Positions 1-6,893 are shown, numbered from the stretch's first letter. The stretch: 14,573 bases of DNA from Nitrososphaerota archaeon (GCA_027314685.1 DAHVAI010000473.1:1-14573); one strand, 5' to 3'. Notes: generated from the sequence alone by a model not told the origin. Translations and numbers: made by a program.

Positions 1-1241
1 ATTGCCGCAACCACTCGTCTGACTGCAAGAACTAGCGCGGCACGCCTTTGATCTGTGTTGTTCTTCTCTGCTGCAGTAACAACCTCGTTAAATGCATGGA
101 TCATCTTTTGCTCCAGCCTGTTGTTGACTTCTATCTCAGTCCAATGATCCCTACTGAGATTTTGAACCCATTCGAAGTAAGAGACGAGGACTCCACCAGA
201 ATTTGCAAGTATGTCTGGGATTAGGACCACTCCGTTCTTCTCAAGCAATTTATCGGCAAATGGTGTAGTCGGACCATTTGCTGCTTCAACAATCATTTTC
301 GCCCTGATCTTGGTTGCATTCTTCTCCGTTAATTGGTTCTCCATAGCTGCAGGCACAAGAACGTCAACTTCGGACTCTAGTAGCTCCTCGTTGGAGATTG
401 GTTCCGCGTCAGGGATCTTGCTGACGGATCCGTACTTTGTCGCCATGTCGAGCAACGTGGAAAAAGATTCGTCAAAATACCCGCTCCTCTTTCTGGGTTT
501 GGCGCCTCCAAAGACATCGCTGACGGCCGTTATCTTGGCGCCCATCTCCATCAGGGCCTTGACGGAGTTTGACCCTACATTCCCGAATCCCTGAACAGCT
601 ACGGTTACATCTTTCATTTCCTTGTGCAGATACTTCTTCACAGCCTCTCTCACGCAGATTGCGACACCCCTTCCGGTCGCTGAAATACGTCCCTCGGATC
701 CGCCGATTTCGATTGGCTTGCCTGTGACGCAGGCGGGAACATTATGACCGTGCATGCGGGAATACTCGTTCATCATCCAAGCCATCGTCTGGGGATTTGT
801 GTTGAGGTCTGGAGCCGGTATGTCAATCTCTGGACCAATGTCTCGCTCAATCGTCGATACGTATTTTCTTGTCAAACGCTCTAAATCGTCGATGTTCAGA
901 TTGGCGGGGTCCACGGTGACTCCTCCCTTTGCCCCCCCGAATGGGATGTCGATGACTGCGCACTTCCAGGTCATCCACATCGACAGCGCCTTTACTTCGT
1001 CAAGCGATACGCTCGGATGATACCTGACTCCGCCTTTGTACGGACCTCTTGCATTGTTGTGCTGAACTCTGTAGCCTGTATAGGTGATAGCTTCGCCATT
1101 GCTAAGTTTCAATGGTAGCGATATGGTCACCTCTCTACGAGGACTCTTCAAAATCTCGTAGTATTCCGGATCTATGGAAACCAAATCAGTAATGGATGCA
1201 AGCTGAGCTAGCGCGTTATCAAAAGGACTTTCGTGGTTCAA
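1..1241 (-). CDS. gdhA: Glutamate dehydrogenase (Glu/Leu/Phe/Val dehydrogenase family), 3' end outside window
   Basis: Reversible NAD(P)-dependent oxidative deamination of glutamate to 2-oxoglutarate and ammonium in the cytoplasm, linking nitrogen assimilation and carbon metabolism. I translated it by hand from the complement: 413 full codons lie in the window and the frame stays open to the left edge, so only a short C-terminal tail should be missing. Family signatures are plain: NNARGPYKGGVRYHP near residues 62-76, MTWK with substrate-binding Lys about 93, GGAKGG with catalytic Lys about 105, PAPDLNT with catalytic Asp about 145, the Rossmann loop GFGNVG at 218-223, and SGGVLVSYFEW near the end. 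An in-frame TAA lies just upstream and no ATG is available, so the start is probably TTG at 1241, about 27 bases below a TATA-like box (1266-1272); the first residues then read MNHESPFDNA. Divergent from the signal peptidase gene. The coenzyme preference cannot be read from what I can see. Confidence 0.93.
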   Translation of the reverse strand, partial: MNHESPFDNALAQLASITDLVSIDPEYYEILKSPRREVTISLPLKLSNGEAITYTGYRVQHNNARGPYKGGVRYHPSVSLDEVKALSMWMTWKCAVIDIPFGGAKGGVTVDPANLNIDDLERLTRKYVSTIERDIGPEIDIPAPDLNTNPQTMAWMMNEYSRMHGHNVPACVTGKPIEIGGSEGRISATGRGVAICVREAVKKYLHKEMKDVTVAVQGFGNVGSNSVKALMEMGAKITAVSDVFGGAKPRKRSGYFDESFSTLLDMATKYGSVSKIPDAEPISNEELLESEVDVLVPAAMENQLTEKNATKIRAKMIVEAANGPTTPFADKLLEKNGVVLIPDILANSGGVLVSYFEWVQNLSRDHWTEIEVNNRLEQKMIHAFNEVVTAAEKNNTDQRRAALVLAVRRVVAA

Positions 1242-1265
1242 ATGAAGGGAAAATCGCTTCTCACC

Positions 1266-1272
1266 TATTTAA
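1266..1272 (-). promoter_or_regulatory. TATA box of the glutamate dehydrogenase gene
   Basis: On the minus strand the box reads TTAAATA. Its centre is about 27 bases upstream of the TTG chosen as the gdhA start, the spacing expected when transcription begins at or very near the start codon (leaderless mRNA). It lies in the 107-bp divergent gap shared with the signal peptidase gene. Confidence 0.55.
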
Positions 1273-1348
1273 GATGAGAGAAATTTGTCATTGCACCCAA
1301 AATCAACAAATAGGCAACAATCACTCAAATTGAAATCATCGCGTCTTC

Positions 1349-1996
1349 GTGAAGGAATTGGAAATTGTGAAAGATCATGGCAGGTCGGGCCGTAGCACTC
1401 TGCGAATACTCGTTTATCTCATCCCGATATTCGCAATTCTTGGGACCTACGGGGGGATCATAGCAGCTACGCGCGAGACCTACCCGTTTACAATAGTAAC
1501 TGGGACGAGCATGCAACCCACCATAATGCCCGGAACCGTAGCGGTGATAGACAAAGTTCCTTTTAACCAGCTCAAGAACGGTGACATCATAGTCTTTGTT
1601 CCTCAGATCGCCCTAGAGTTTTCGTGCAATAGCGCTCCCAGCAGTTCATTGACATCCGAAACTCAAATCCCTTGCTATATCATACACAGGATCGTGTCCA
1701 TTACGACAAACAGCCAAGGACAACGAATAGTTGAAACCAAAGGAGACAACAACCTGATATCAATTCCAAGCTACGATACTGGCATAAACTCCTCGATGTA
1801 CGTGGGGCAGGTCGTTCTGCAGTTTCCACTTATAGGTTACGCGACGGTTGCACCTTACAACGAATATCTCGCGCTGTTGATACTGGCAGTGCTAATCGCG
1901 CAACTATACTTTGATCGCAGGTCATCTAGGAAGGGAAGCGGAAATCAGAGTGAGAACCCGCCCAAGACGGACAGCAGTTTTCCCAAACCGTTATGA
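1349..1996 (+). CDS. Signal peptidase I, archaeal/ER type (S26B)
   Basis: Membrane-bound serine protease that removes signal peptides from exported proteins on the outer face of the cytoplasmic membrane. The 215-residue protein has an N-terminal transmembrane helix (about 18-40), the nucleophile motif GTSMQPT (Ser54), an IHRI motif (His113) and KGDNN (Asp133). The His in place of the bacterial catalytic Lys marks the Ser/His type of archaeal and eukaryotic Sec11 signal peptidases. A second hydrophobic segment (about 172-189) is followed by a basic, hydrophilic tail. The start is GTG 1349, the first usable codon after an in-frame TGA at 1331. The stop overlaps that of the convergent NucS-like gene. 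Two cysteines (93 and 109) sit in the segment between the Ser and His motifs and could form a disulfide; that is inference. Confidence 0.93.
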   Translation: MKELEIVKDHGRSGRSTLRILVYLIPIFAILGTYGGIIAATRETYPFTIVTGTSMQPTIMPGTVAVIDKVPFNQLKNGDIIVFVPQIALEFSCNSAPSSSLTSETQIPCYIIHRIVSITTNSQGQRIVETKGDNNLISIPSYDTGINSSMYVGQVVLQFPLIGYATVAPYNEYLALLILAVLIAQLYFDRRSSRKGSGNQSENPPKTDSSFPKPL

Positions 1997-2746
1997 GCGG
2001 ACCTTCCAAAACTCCCTGGATTTTAGATCGTACTTCCAGACTTCAATACCGGCTCGTGCGCAAGCGGCCAAGACATTCGGATTGATCCGAAAGCAGGCAA
2101 TACCTGCTCTTACTGATGCAGTGCCCAAGTTCATGTGTTTCTGGAATCCGGCCGCGAGCCTCAATATTTGTCCCACGGATGCATCCGAAGCCTCTCGCTC
2201 TACTTCGATGACTAGGAATCTCCCATTGGTATCTCTCGTAATGATGTCTGTCTCGCCGGTGGGTGTGCTCAACTCCAGATCTTCCAAGACTAGACCATCC
2301 TCCAACCTGTGAGGTGCGTCGGATATCAGAGTTACAAGAGAATCTTCCATGACTCCCTCCAGATCTGCTATGTTGGGAAGATTCTGCTTTAGAAACGACA
2401 GCCCGCTGTTCACTGAGTAGTATTTTTCACCAATCTTGCAGGGAAACACGTACTTGGGCTTTCCACTTTCCCTAACGATTACTATGGGAGTGTTTTGGAG
2501 GTTTAGCTTCTTTGAACCGGAGATCGGGAGAGGATTGCCTCCGGAAGCTACGACTGATCCTCTTGCTTGGGGTTTAATCTGCCTAATCTCTTCGACTACC
2601 TCTTCCTCGTTTGTGAGATTGCCTCTTTCTATCTCTTTGGTTATGACGTCATCAGAATTTAGACCAGCCAAATCAGTGAATATTTTTGCAAGGGAAAGTC
2701 CAGAATACGTCTTTGACTTGTCGTAGTATATGCTGATGTCGATCAT
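1991..2746 (-). CDS. NucS/EndoMS-like PD-(D/E)XK nuclease-fold protein
   Basis: The C-terminal half (about residues 150-245 of 251) matches the nuclease domain of NucS/EndoMS, which in other archaea and actinobacteria cleaves mismatched or branched DNA. The pattern is GETDII (Asp167), a turn DTNGR, then LVIEVER (Glu181) and VGQILR (Gln193). The usual E-x-K of the family is here E-x-E: Glu183 stands where the catalytic Lys is expected, so activity is uncertain. The N-terminal half (1-145) does not look like the NucS dimerisation domain and I do not recognise it. ATG 2746 is preferred because the fold-like sequence MIDISIYYDK begins there; a TTG at 2776 would add ten hydrophobic residues. It follows the ComA-like gene by 35 bases (5 with the TTG start) on the same strand, so co-transcription is likely. 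Its stop overlaps the signal peptidase stop. Confidence 0.75.
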   Translation of the reverse strand: MIDISIYYDKSKTYSGLSLAKIFTDLAGLNSDDVITKEIERGNLTNEEEVVEEIRQIKPQARGSVVASGGNPLPISGSKKLNLQNTPIVIVRESGKPKYVFPCKIGEKYYSVNSGLSFLKQNLPNIADLEGVMEDSLVTLISDAPHRLEDGLVLEDLELSTPTGETDIITRDTNGRFLVIEVEREASDASVGQILRLAAGFQKHMNLGTASVRAGIACFRINPNVLAACARAGIEVWKYDLKSREFWKVRS

Positions 2747-2781
2747 GGCAGATAAGAACCAAACACTGGAAAACAATAGGT

Positions 2782-3756
2782 CTAGCGCGGTGTATATTTA
2801 TGGCGCCGCAGGTCAGACATGTCTGAGACTTCCCTAACGAAACCCTTCTCAACTAGATAACTGAGAGCAGCCTGTAGAGTCCTCTTTGGCAATCCAGAGC
2901 GTTGAATCAGCGATGGCTGATCTATCGGATGCTCCGCCTTTATCAAGTGGTATACGAACTTTGCAGCCGGTGAGCCCGAGACATTATGGACTGTGGGAGA
3001 CACTCCAAGGGTTTCTACCGAAAGTCCTTGACGTTGCATTTCCAAGGGAATTATCTCATGAAGAGGGACACTCGCAACGTTCACATTGGGTCCAAATTCC
3101 AAGACAAGTGAAAGGCGTTGCGAAAACAGGGGAGCTTCAAAGATGAGATTCGGAGGCCCGAATCGACCAACAATGTCATTGAGGCCATCCCACAAGATCT
3201 CCCCTTTTGAGCCATAGATACCTGTGCCATAGCCTGCTCCAGCCTCAACTATCACCTTCGAGCTCTTGAGCTCTAGAGCCTCTTCTATCTTTGAGGCTAG
3301 GTAATTAGCAGACGTTGGACGTCCTGCTTCGTTCTTTCCAACCTCGATGATGTGATTCATCGAGTACTTTCTGATCATGTCGATAAGCTCCTCTTTGGTC
3401 GTTCTGGGCATCTCTGTTGCGGATTCGCTTATCTCCACCACGTCGAAGCCAAGCGAATGCAAACGCTCCAAGGTCTGAGAAAGCATCTTTTTCTTGTAAG
3501 CCACTTGTGTTAGAGTTCCACCGCTTTGTACTTTGATACCTAGGTCGTGGTAAAATCGAATTCTCTCAATCAGCATCGATCTGTCCAGAAGCAGCGGGTA
3601 ACTCAGCCCAATTTTGACACAGTCGATGAACTCAGACGACTGACTCAGGAGATCTTTGTTTAGTAGCTCCATTCGGTCGCTTGCGAGCGTAACTCCTTTG
3701 TCTCTGGGTTTTCCTTCCCTTCCAAACATGTTTCCAGGCAAGGAACGCTCACTCAT
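2782..3756 (-). CDS. Phosphosulfolactate synthase (ComA)-like protein fused to a C-terminal winged helix
   Basis: ComA adds sulfite to phosphoenolpyruvate to make phosphosulfolactate, the first step of one route to coenzyme M. Residues 15-253 carry the family's landmarks in order: KPRDKGVT, IDCVKIG (44-50), SGGTL (78-82), GFDVVEISE (103-111), IIEVGK with its conserved Lys141, EAGAGYGTG, IFEAP (205-209), GPNVNVASVP and LEMQRQGL (239-245), close to the family's LExxRxGL. The TIM-barrel part alone matches the usual length of about 250 residues. Residues 260-324 are extra and look like a winged helix-turn-helix: a helix AAKFVYHLI, a recognition-like helix in LPKRTLQAALSYLVEKG, and a basic wing ending RRHKYTPR. 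No other coenzyme M gene is in the window, so a different reaction or a sensing role is possible. Start ATG 3756 has TATA-like boxes upstream (3792-3800 and 3809-3819). Confidence 0.8.
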   Translation of the reverse strand: MSERSLPGNMFGREGKPRDKGVTLASDRMELLNKDLLSQSSEFIDCVKIGLSYPLLLDRSMLIERIRFYHDLGIKVQSGGTLTQVAYKKKMLSQTLERLHSLGFDVVEISESATEMPRTTKEELIDMIRKYSMNHIIEVGKNEAGRPTSANYLASKIEEALELKSSKVIVEAGAGYGTGIYGSKGEILWDGLNDIVGRFGPPNLIFEAPLFSQRLSLVLEFGPNVNVASVPLHEIIPLEMQRQGLSVETLGVSPTVHNVSGSPAAKFVYHLIKAEHPIDQPSLIQRSGLPKRTLQAALSYLVEKGFVREVSDMSDLRRHKYTPR

Positions 3757-3791
3757 AGCAACATCGATCTTATGCGCAATATTTGCATCTT

Positions 3792-3819
3792 CCTTAAAGG
3801 TTTCGTGGTAATATATACA
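3792..3819. promoter_or_regulatory. Divergent promoter region between the ComA-like and RNase J-like genes
   Basis: Two AT boxes lie here: ccttaaagg (3792-3800), about 40 bases ahead of the ComA-like ATG, and taatatataca (3809-3819), which resembles a TATA box on both strands. Read rightwards, the second box would place transcription near 3841, just before a possible TTG at 3846. Read leftwards, it would give a leader of about 30 bases for the ComA-like gene. Which box is used cannot be decided from sequence. Confidence 0.4.
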
Positions 3820-3879
3820 CCTAAAACTTCCGCCAAAAGGCTGGTTTGTGCAATTTTGTCAGTTTGGTCAAGAAGCAGA

Positions 3880-3887
3880 ATATAAAT
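3880..3887 (+). promoter_or_regulatory. TATA box for the RNase J-like gene
   Basis: The box atataaat lies about 31 bases before ATG 3915, fitting a leaderless or nearly leaderless transcript from that ATG. It supports 3915 over the longer reading from TTG 3846, although a second TATA-like box (3809-3819) fits the longer reading. Confidence 0.5.
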
Positions 3888-3914
3888 TCCCACTTGTGGC
3901 TTGCTGGTTTGAAA

Positions 3915-5324
3915 ATGCCGTCTCTAACTTTCTACGGTGGACTGGGAGAGATCGGAGGCAACAAGATACTGCTTGAAGACAGGGGAACTAGAATTCTACT
4001 TGACTTTGGAAAGAGCTTCACAGCAAGGGCCAAGTATTACGAATGGACAGAACGACCAAGGCTCGCAAATGGAGTTGGCGATTTCTTTGCCCTGGGATTG
4101 TTACCAAAACTGCGTGGAATATACCGAAGAGATCTCTTGAGACTGGCTAATCTTCCTAGCCAAGAAGACAGGTTCGTGCATGCCGCGGTACTTAGTCACG
4201 CGCATTCAGACCACGCTGATTACACATCTTTCCTCAGAGAAGACATTCCAATCTATATGGGCGAAACCACAAAGGACATCATTTGCGCACTAGAAGAAGA
4301 GAAGACTGCCAACGTCGAGTTCGAAATTACAAGTTTCAAGGAAAGACCAGTCGATAGGAAGGCGGAACCGGTCAACAGAGACATCATGACTTTCAGAACG
4401 GGTGACAAGATCAAGATAGACTCGATAGAGTTAGAACCCATACACGTAGACCACTCGCTTCCTGGATGCTATGGTTTCATAATAAGGACAAGCTCCTCTA
4501 CGATTGCATACACGGGAGACATAAGGATGCACGGAAATCGTGCCGATCTGACCCGAGATTTCATCGAGCGAGCAATGGCCGCAAGACCAGATCTAATGCT
4601 GTGCGAAGGAACCCGAATCAATGAAAGTTCAGTACAGAAAGAGAGCGATGTATTCCGTACTTGTCTAGAGTTCATCTCTCAAGCAAAAGATAGTTTCGTA
4701 TTCGCTGACTACTCGTACAAAGATATTGACCGATTCATGACGTTCTACAACATCGCAAAAAGCATCTCCAGAAAAGTTGTGATAAACGGCAGGCTGGCTA
4801 GGTACCTTGATGCTTTGTCCAAAAACTCGACATTGAAAATTCCCAAGATTGATGACGAGGTAGTCGTTGTCTACAAGCCGAGATATAGGTCAGGAAGGTA
4901 CTCAGAATCTGACTACGACAAGCAGGATGGTGAAATCTTCTCAAGAGGAGCGAATGTCTGGACTTCAGATGACATTCAGAAGGCACAATCACATGTTATA
5001 ATGACTCTGGGCTCAAATCACATCGAAGAGTTGATCGACATCCGACCAACCAAGGGTGTATATCTTCACTCCGCAAGCGAGCCGTTCAACGAGGAAGGAG
5101 AAATAGACGAGAAAAGAATGAACAACTGGATAGATCTGTTCGGACTGGTGAGGCTACACGCACATTGCTCAGGACACGCGCCTGTCTCTGACCTAAACTA
5201 CATCATAAACGAGGTGGGACCAAAGACTTTGATCCCGATTCATACTGAGCACCCCGAACTCTTTGTTGCTTTTCACTCTAGTCGAGTCAGGCTAGCAGAT
5301 CCCGCCAAGCCTATTGCGACCTAA
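3915..5324 (+). CDS. RNase J-like metallo-beta-lactamase/beta-CASP ribonuclease
   Basis: Predicted zinc-dependent ribonuclease of the beta-CASP group, acting in cytoplasmic RNA decay or processing, probably as a 5'-3' exonuclease by family analogy. The 469-residue protein opens directly with the fold's first strands (LTFYGGLGEIGGNK) and has motif 2 HAHSDHAD (95-102), His180 (VDHSLPG), TGDIRMHG with Asp202, the beta-CASP cap (about 215-380), HSASEP (385-390), HCSGHA (417-422) and PIHTEHPELF (His443). All metal ligands expected of an active enzyme appear present. Residues 37-88, with ANGVGDFFALGLLP and IYRRDLL, form the insert of a less-studied RNase J-like subgroup rather than canonical bacterial RNase J. 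No KH or S1 domain is present. A TTG at 3846 would add 23 residues that look unlike the fold. The stop overlaps that of the convergent small gene. Confidence 0.87.
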   Translation: MPSLTFYGGLGEIGGNKILLEDRGTRILLDFGKSFTARAKYYEWTERPRLANGVGDFFALGLLPKLRGIYRRDLLRLANLPSQEDRFVHAAVLSHAHSDHADYTSFLREDIPIYMGETTKDIICALEEEKTANVEFEITSFKERPVDRKAEPVNRDIMTFRTGDKIKIDSIELEPIHVDHSLPGCYGFIIRTSSSTIAYTGDIRMHGNRADLTRDFIERAMAARPDLMLCEGTRINESSVQKESDVFRTCLEFISQAKDSFVFADYSYKDIDRFMTFYNIAKSISRKVVINGRLARYLDALSKNSTLKIPKIDDEVVVVYKPRYRSGRYSESDYDKQDGEIFSRGANVWTSDDIQKAQSHVIMTLGSNHIEELIDIRPTKGVYLHSASEPFNEEGEIDEKRMNNWIDLFGLVRLHAHCSGHAPVSDLNYIINEVGPKTLIPIHTEHPELFVAFHSSRVRLADPAKPIAT

Positions 5325-5635
5325 TTCGACTCGTAAAACAGAGATTCTATCATTGTGTCCTTGGCAACATCCTGAATCAAGATATTGATCCGGGACCTGT
5401 CGGATTTTGTCGCGGGGGAAAATTCATCCCTCTCTGCATCCCACGAGTAGATGGGCGCTTTCGGAACATCTTTTGTATAGAAAATCATGACAGAATCATC
5501 AATCGGCGTGAATGTGTAAGTATAGTCCTTGTAATGAATTAGAGAAAGAAACTGTTGGCCAGGAATAGATTTTGTTATAACGAACGAAAAGAGATCTTTC
5601 AGCGTTCTGAATTCTATCGAGTTAAATCCTTTCAA
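5321..5635 (-). CDS. Small protein of unknown function, 104 aa
   Basis: I do not recognise this family. The product is soluble, with alternating hydrophobic stretches that suggest a small alpha/beta domain (FLSLIHYKDYTYTFTPI, then SVMIFYTK), no signal peptide and no cysteines. The start is probably TTG 5635 (MKGFNSIEF): an AT box ctttaaag (5666-5673) lies about 34 bases upstream on the minus strand, allowing a leader of only a few bases. Its stop overlaps the stop of the RNase J-like gene by three bases. The reasons to call it real are that it fills a space no other gene claims and has a promoter-like box at the right distance; conservation in relatives would settle it. Confidence 0.6.
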   Translation of the reverse strand: MKGFNSIEFRTLKDLFSFVITKSIPGQQFLSLIHYKDYTYTFTPIDDSVMIFYTKDVPKAPIYSWDAERDEFSPATKSDRSRINILIQDVAKDTMIESLFYESN

Positions 5636-5768
5636 TCTTACCTACAAGTCCTGTCCAAGAATTGTCTTTAAAGTTTGGGCGTGATATTTAGGCAAAAGCG
5701 CTCTGGTTCATAGAAATTAAACTCTTGTCCAATCTGTAAGGATATATAGGGAATCCAAAAGAGCTACT

Positions 5769-5798
5769 TGCGTCAGGTTGACACGCTAAAATGACGCA
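5769..5798. repeat. Inverted repeat TGCGTCA-N16-TGACGCA
   Basis: Perfect 7-bp arms lie at 5769-5775 and 5792-5798, 23 bases centre to centre, about two helical turns. The repeat lies just upstream of the TATA box at 5816-5823, the usual place for an activator operator in archaea. It could instead be the stem of a transcript starting from the box at 5743-5752. Confidence 0.45.
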
Positions 5799-5815
5799 TA
5801 ACTTCGTATCAGAAA

Positions 5816-5823
5816 CATATAAA
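5816..5823 (+). promoter_or_regulatory. TATA box of the 85-aa zinc-binding protein gene
   Basis: The box catataaacc is centred about 34 bases before the TTG start at 5853. A short purine run GGAG (5840-5843) precedes the start by about nine bases, so a short leader with a ribosome binding site is also possible. Confidence 0.5.
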
Positions 5824-5852
5824 CCGGATAATTTCTCTCGGAGATACTCATT

Positions 5853-6110
5853 TTGAAAAAGGCAGAAACAGTTCAAAAGCCATCGGCAATCAAGGGTGCG
5901 GATGAAAAGAAACCAATCCTGCTTGGACAGACCCGGAGCATCAAGATTGTAGACCTGCAGGTTCGTAAGAGAAGGAGAAATCCTGCAAACTGCAAATACT
6001 GCAACCTGCCTATCGAGTCGCGATATGCTCTTAGCAAAGGCTCCAGGACAGGCGCGCGTTATTATCATATTGAATGCGCGATAAAAGTGGGATTCGATAT
6101 CACAGTCTAG
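5853..6110 (+). CDS. Small basic protein with a putative CxxC/HxxC zinc site, 85 aa
   Basis: The family is not recognised. The protein has a charged, probably disordered N-terminal half (1-44) with a basic cluster VRKRRRNP, followed by CKYC (Cys47, Cys50), a 21-residue spacer, and HIEC (His72, Cys75). This C2HC pattern is that of a single zinc ribbon or treble-clef-like knuckle. A basic tail plus zinc knuckle suggests nucleic-acid or ribosome binding, which is inference. The start is TTG 5853, as the frame has no ATG nearby and the TATA box and GGAG upstream fit. It is followed by a hairpin (6136-6161) that may end its transcript. It is preceded by a possible operator (5769-5798). Confidence 0.75.
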   Translation: MKKAETVQKPSAIKGADEKKPILLGQTRSIKIVDLQVRKRRRNPANCKYCNLPIESRYALSKGSRTGARYYHIECAIKVGFDITV

Positions 6111-6135
6111 CAGCTAATTCGCCTGACCAACTCGC

Positions 6136-6161
6136 GTAATGAGAAAGAAATCTCTCATTAC
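6136..6161. terminator. Hairpin between convergent genes, possible bidirectional terminator
   Basis: Perfect 9-bp inverted repeat GTAATGAGA (6136-6144) and TCTCATTAC (6153-6161) with an 8-base loop. It sits in the 66-bp gap between the convergent 85-aa gene and the cyclophilin gene, where a shared terminator or 3'-end-protecting hairpin would be expected. There is no strong U-run, so intrinsic termination in the bacterial sense is uncertain. Confidence 0.5.
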
Positions 6162-6176
6162 CCAAATACGATTTGC

Positions 6177-6893
6177 CTAGGGCGAGCTCTTGATGGTTAT
6201 ACTCAAGACCATCGCTTGGCTGGGGTTGAGTGGCCAGCATTGAGTCCCACCACTAGATTGGCATTGAGAGTAGACTGGAAGATTTCCGATAGCTAGGGCA
6301 ACATTCATCCCGCTGATCAACTTTCCGAAAACAGTGTACTGGCCATTCAGCGAAGTGTTGTTGGCGAGATTGATGTAAAACTGCGAGCTACCGCTGTTCA
6401 GGCTCTGACTTCGCGCGAGCCCCAAGTAACCTTGATCGTTAACATAGCCCTCTGCCACTGTTGTAGAGTTCGCTTCAAGCGGCACCGTTGTGGTGGATCC
6501 AGTCTGACCCCAACTTGACGGCGTCCCGCCGCCGTTTCTGCTAGTCGGGTCCCCTGTCTGGATTGCAAAACCTGCGACTATTCTGTGCCAGACCAGATCA
6601 TTATAGAATCCAGAGTTTGCAAGGCTCACGAAATTCGCAACCGTCTTTGGAGCAACGGATGGGAAGAGCTCAGCCTCCATGACGCCCTGGGTCGTGTTGA
6701 TGACAGCATAATACTGTGTGGCCGTACTCGTCGTGCTACTGGTGGTTAATGTGGCCGTGGAATGAAACGAAGATATTGCAAAGTAACCGGCAGCGGCGGC
6801 AACTATGACGATAATCACTCCGGCGAAAATGTAGGTCAGTCTATTATTCTTGGTTGAAGTGGTCTTTCTGACCTTTTTTGAGGTGTGCGGCAA
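6177..6893 (-). CDS. Membrane-anchored cyclophilin-type peptidyl-prolyl isomerase
   Basis: Predicted cis-trans prolyl isomerase held on the outer face of the membrane, assisting folding of exported proteins. The 238-residue product has a basic N-terminus, one transmembrane helix (about 19-42), a Ser/Thr-rich linker (43-60, possibly glycosylated) and a cyclophilin domain (61-236). Catalytic motifs are WHRIV (Arg104), FAIQTGDP (Gln112) and GSSQFYINL (Phe172). The tryptophan that confers cyclosporin sensitivity in human CypA is not apparent: the corresponding region reads LNGQYTVFGKL. Cys211 and Cys219 could pair in the extracytoplasmic setting. The start is TTG 6893 (MPHTSKK), with AT-rich promoter-like sequence 25-35 bases upstream. 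It is divergent from the 82-aa gene. Confidence 0.92.
   Translation of the reverse strand: MPHTSKKVRKTTSTKNNRLTYIFAGVIIVIVAAAAGYFAISSFHSTATLTTSSTTSTATQYYAVINTTQGVMEAELFPSVAPKTVANFVSLANSGFYNDLVWHRIVAGFAIQTGDPTSRNGGGTPSSWGQTGSTTTVPLEANSTTVAEGYVNDQGYLGLARSQSLNSGSSQFYINLANNTSLNGQYTVFGKLISGMNVALAIGNLPVYSQCQSSGGTQCWPLNPSQAMVLSITIKSSP

Larger units (their letters stand above)
5636..5852. other. Intergenic region with TATA-like boxes and an inverted repeat
   Basis: This 217-bp gap separates two divergent small genes. It holds the minus-strand box ctttaaag (5666-5673), a strong TATA-like gatatatagg (5743-5752) that no gene start explains, a 7-bp inverted repeat (5769-5775 with 5792-5798) and the TATA box of the 85-aa gene (5816-5823). 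A minus-strand reading frame crosses it but runs antisense through the 85-aa gene and looks spurious. No tRNA-like fold was seen. Confidence 0.5.

Noticed and set aside
211..594. Plus-strand frames at 211-594 and 754-1020
   Set aside because: They are antisense to glutamate dehydrogenase, which has intact family motifs throughout on the minus strand.
1911..2312. Plus-strand frame of 133 aa
   Set aside because: It overlaps the signal peptidase tail in another frame and runs antisense to the NucS-like gene.
2791..2803. TATA-like sequence as a separate promoter for the NucS-like gene
   Set aside because: It is formed by the last codons of the ComA-like gene (KYTPR), and the genes are only 5-35 bases apart; co-transcription is simpler, though a weak internal promoter is not excluded.
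5688..6068. Minus-strand reading frame of 126 aa
   Set aside because: It runs antisense through the 85-aa zinc-knuckle gene and the promoter region; its composition is unlike a normal protein and it has no promoter-like box at the right distance.
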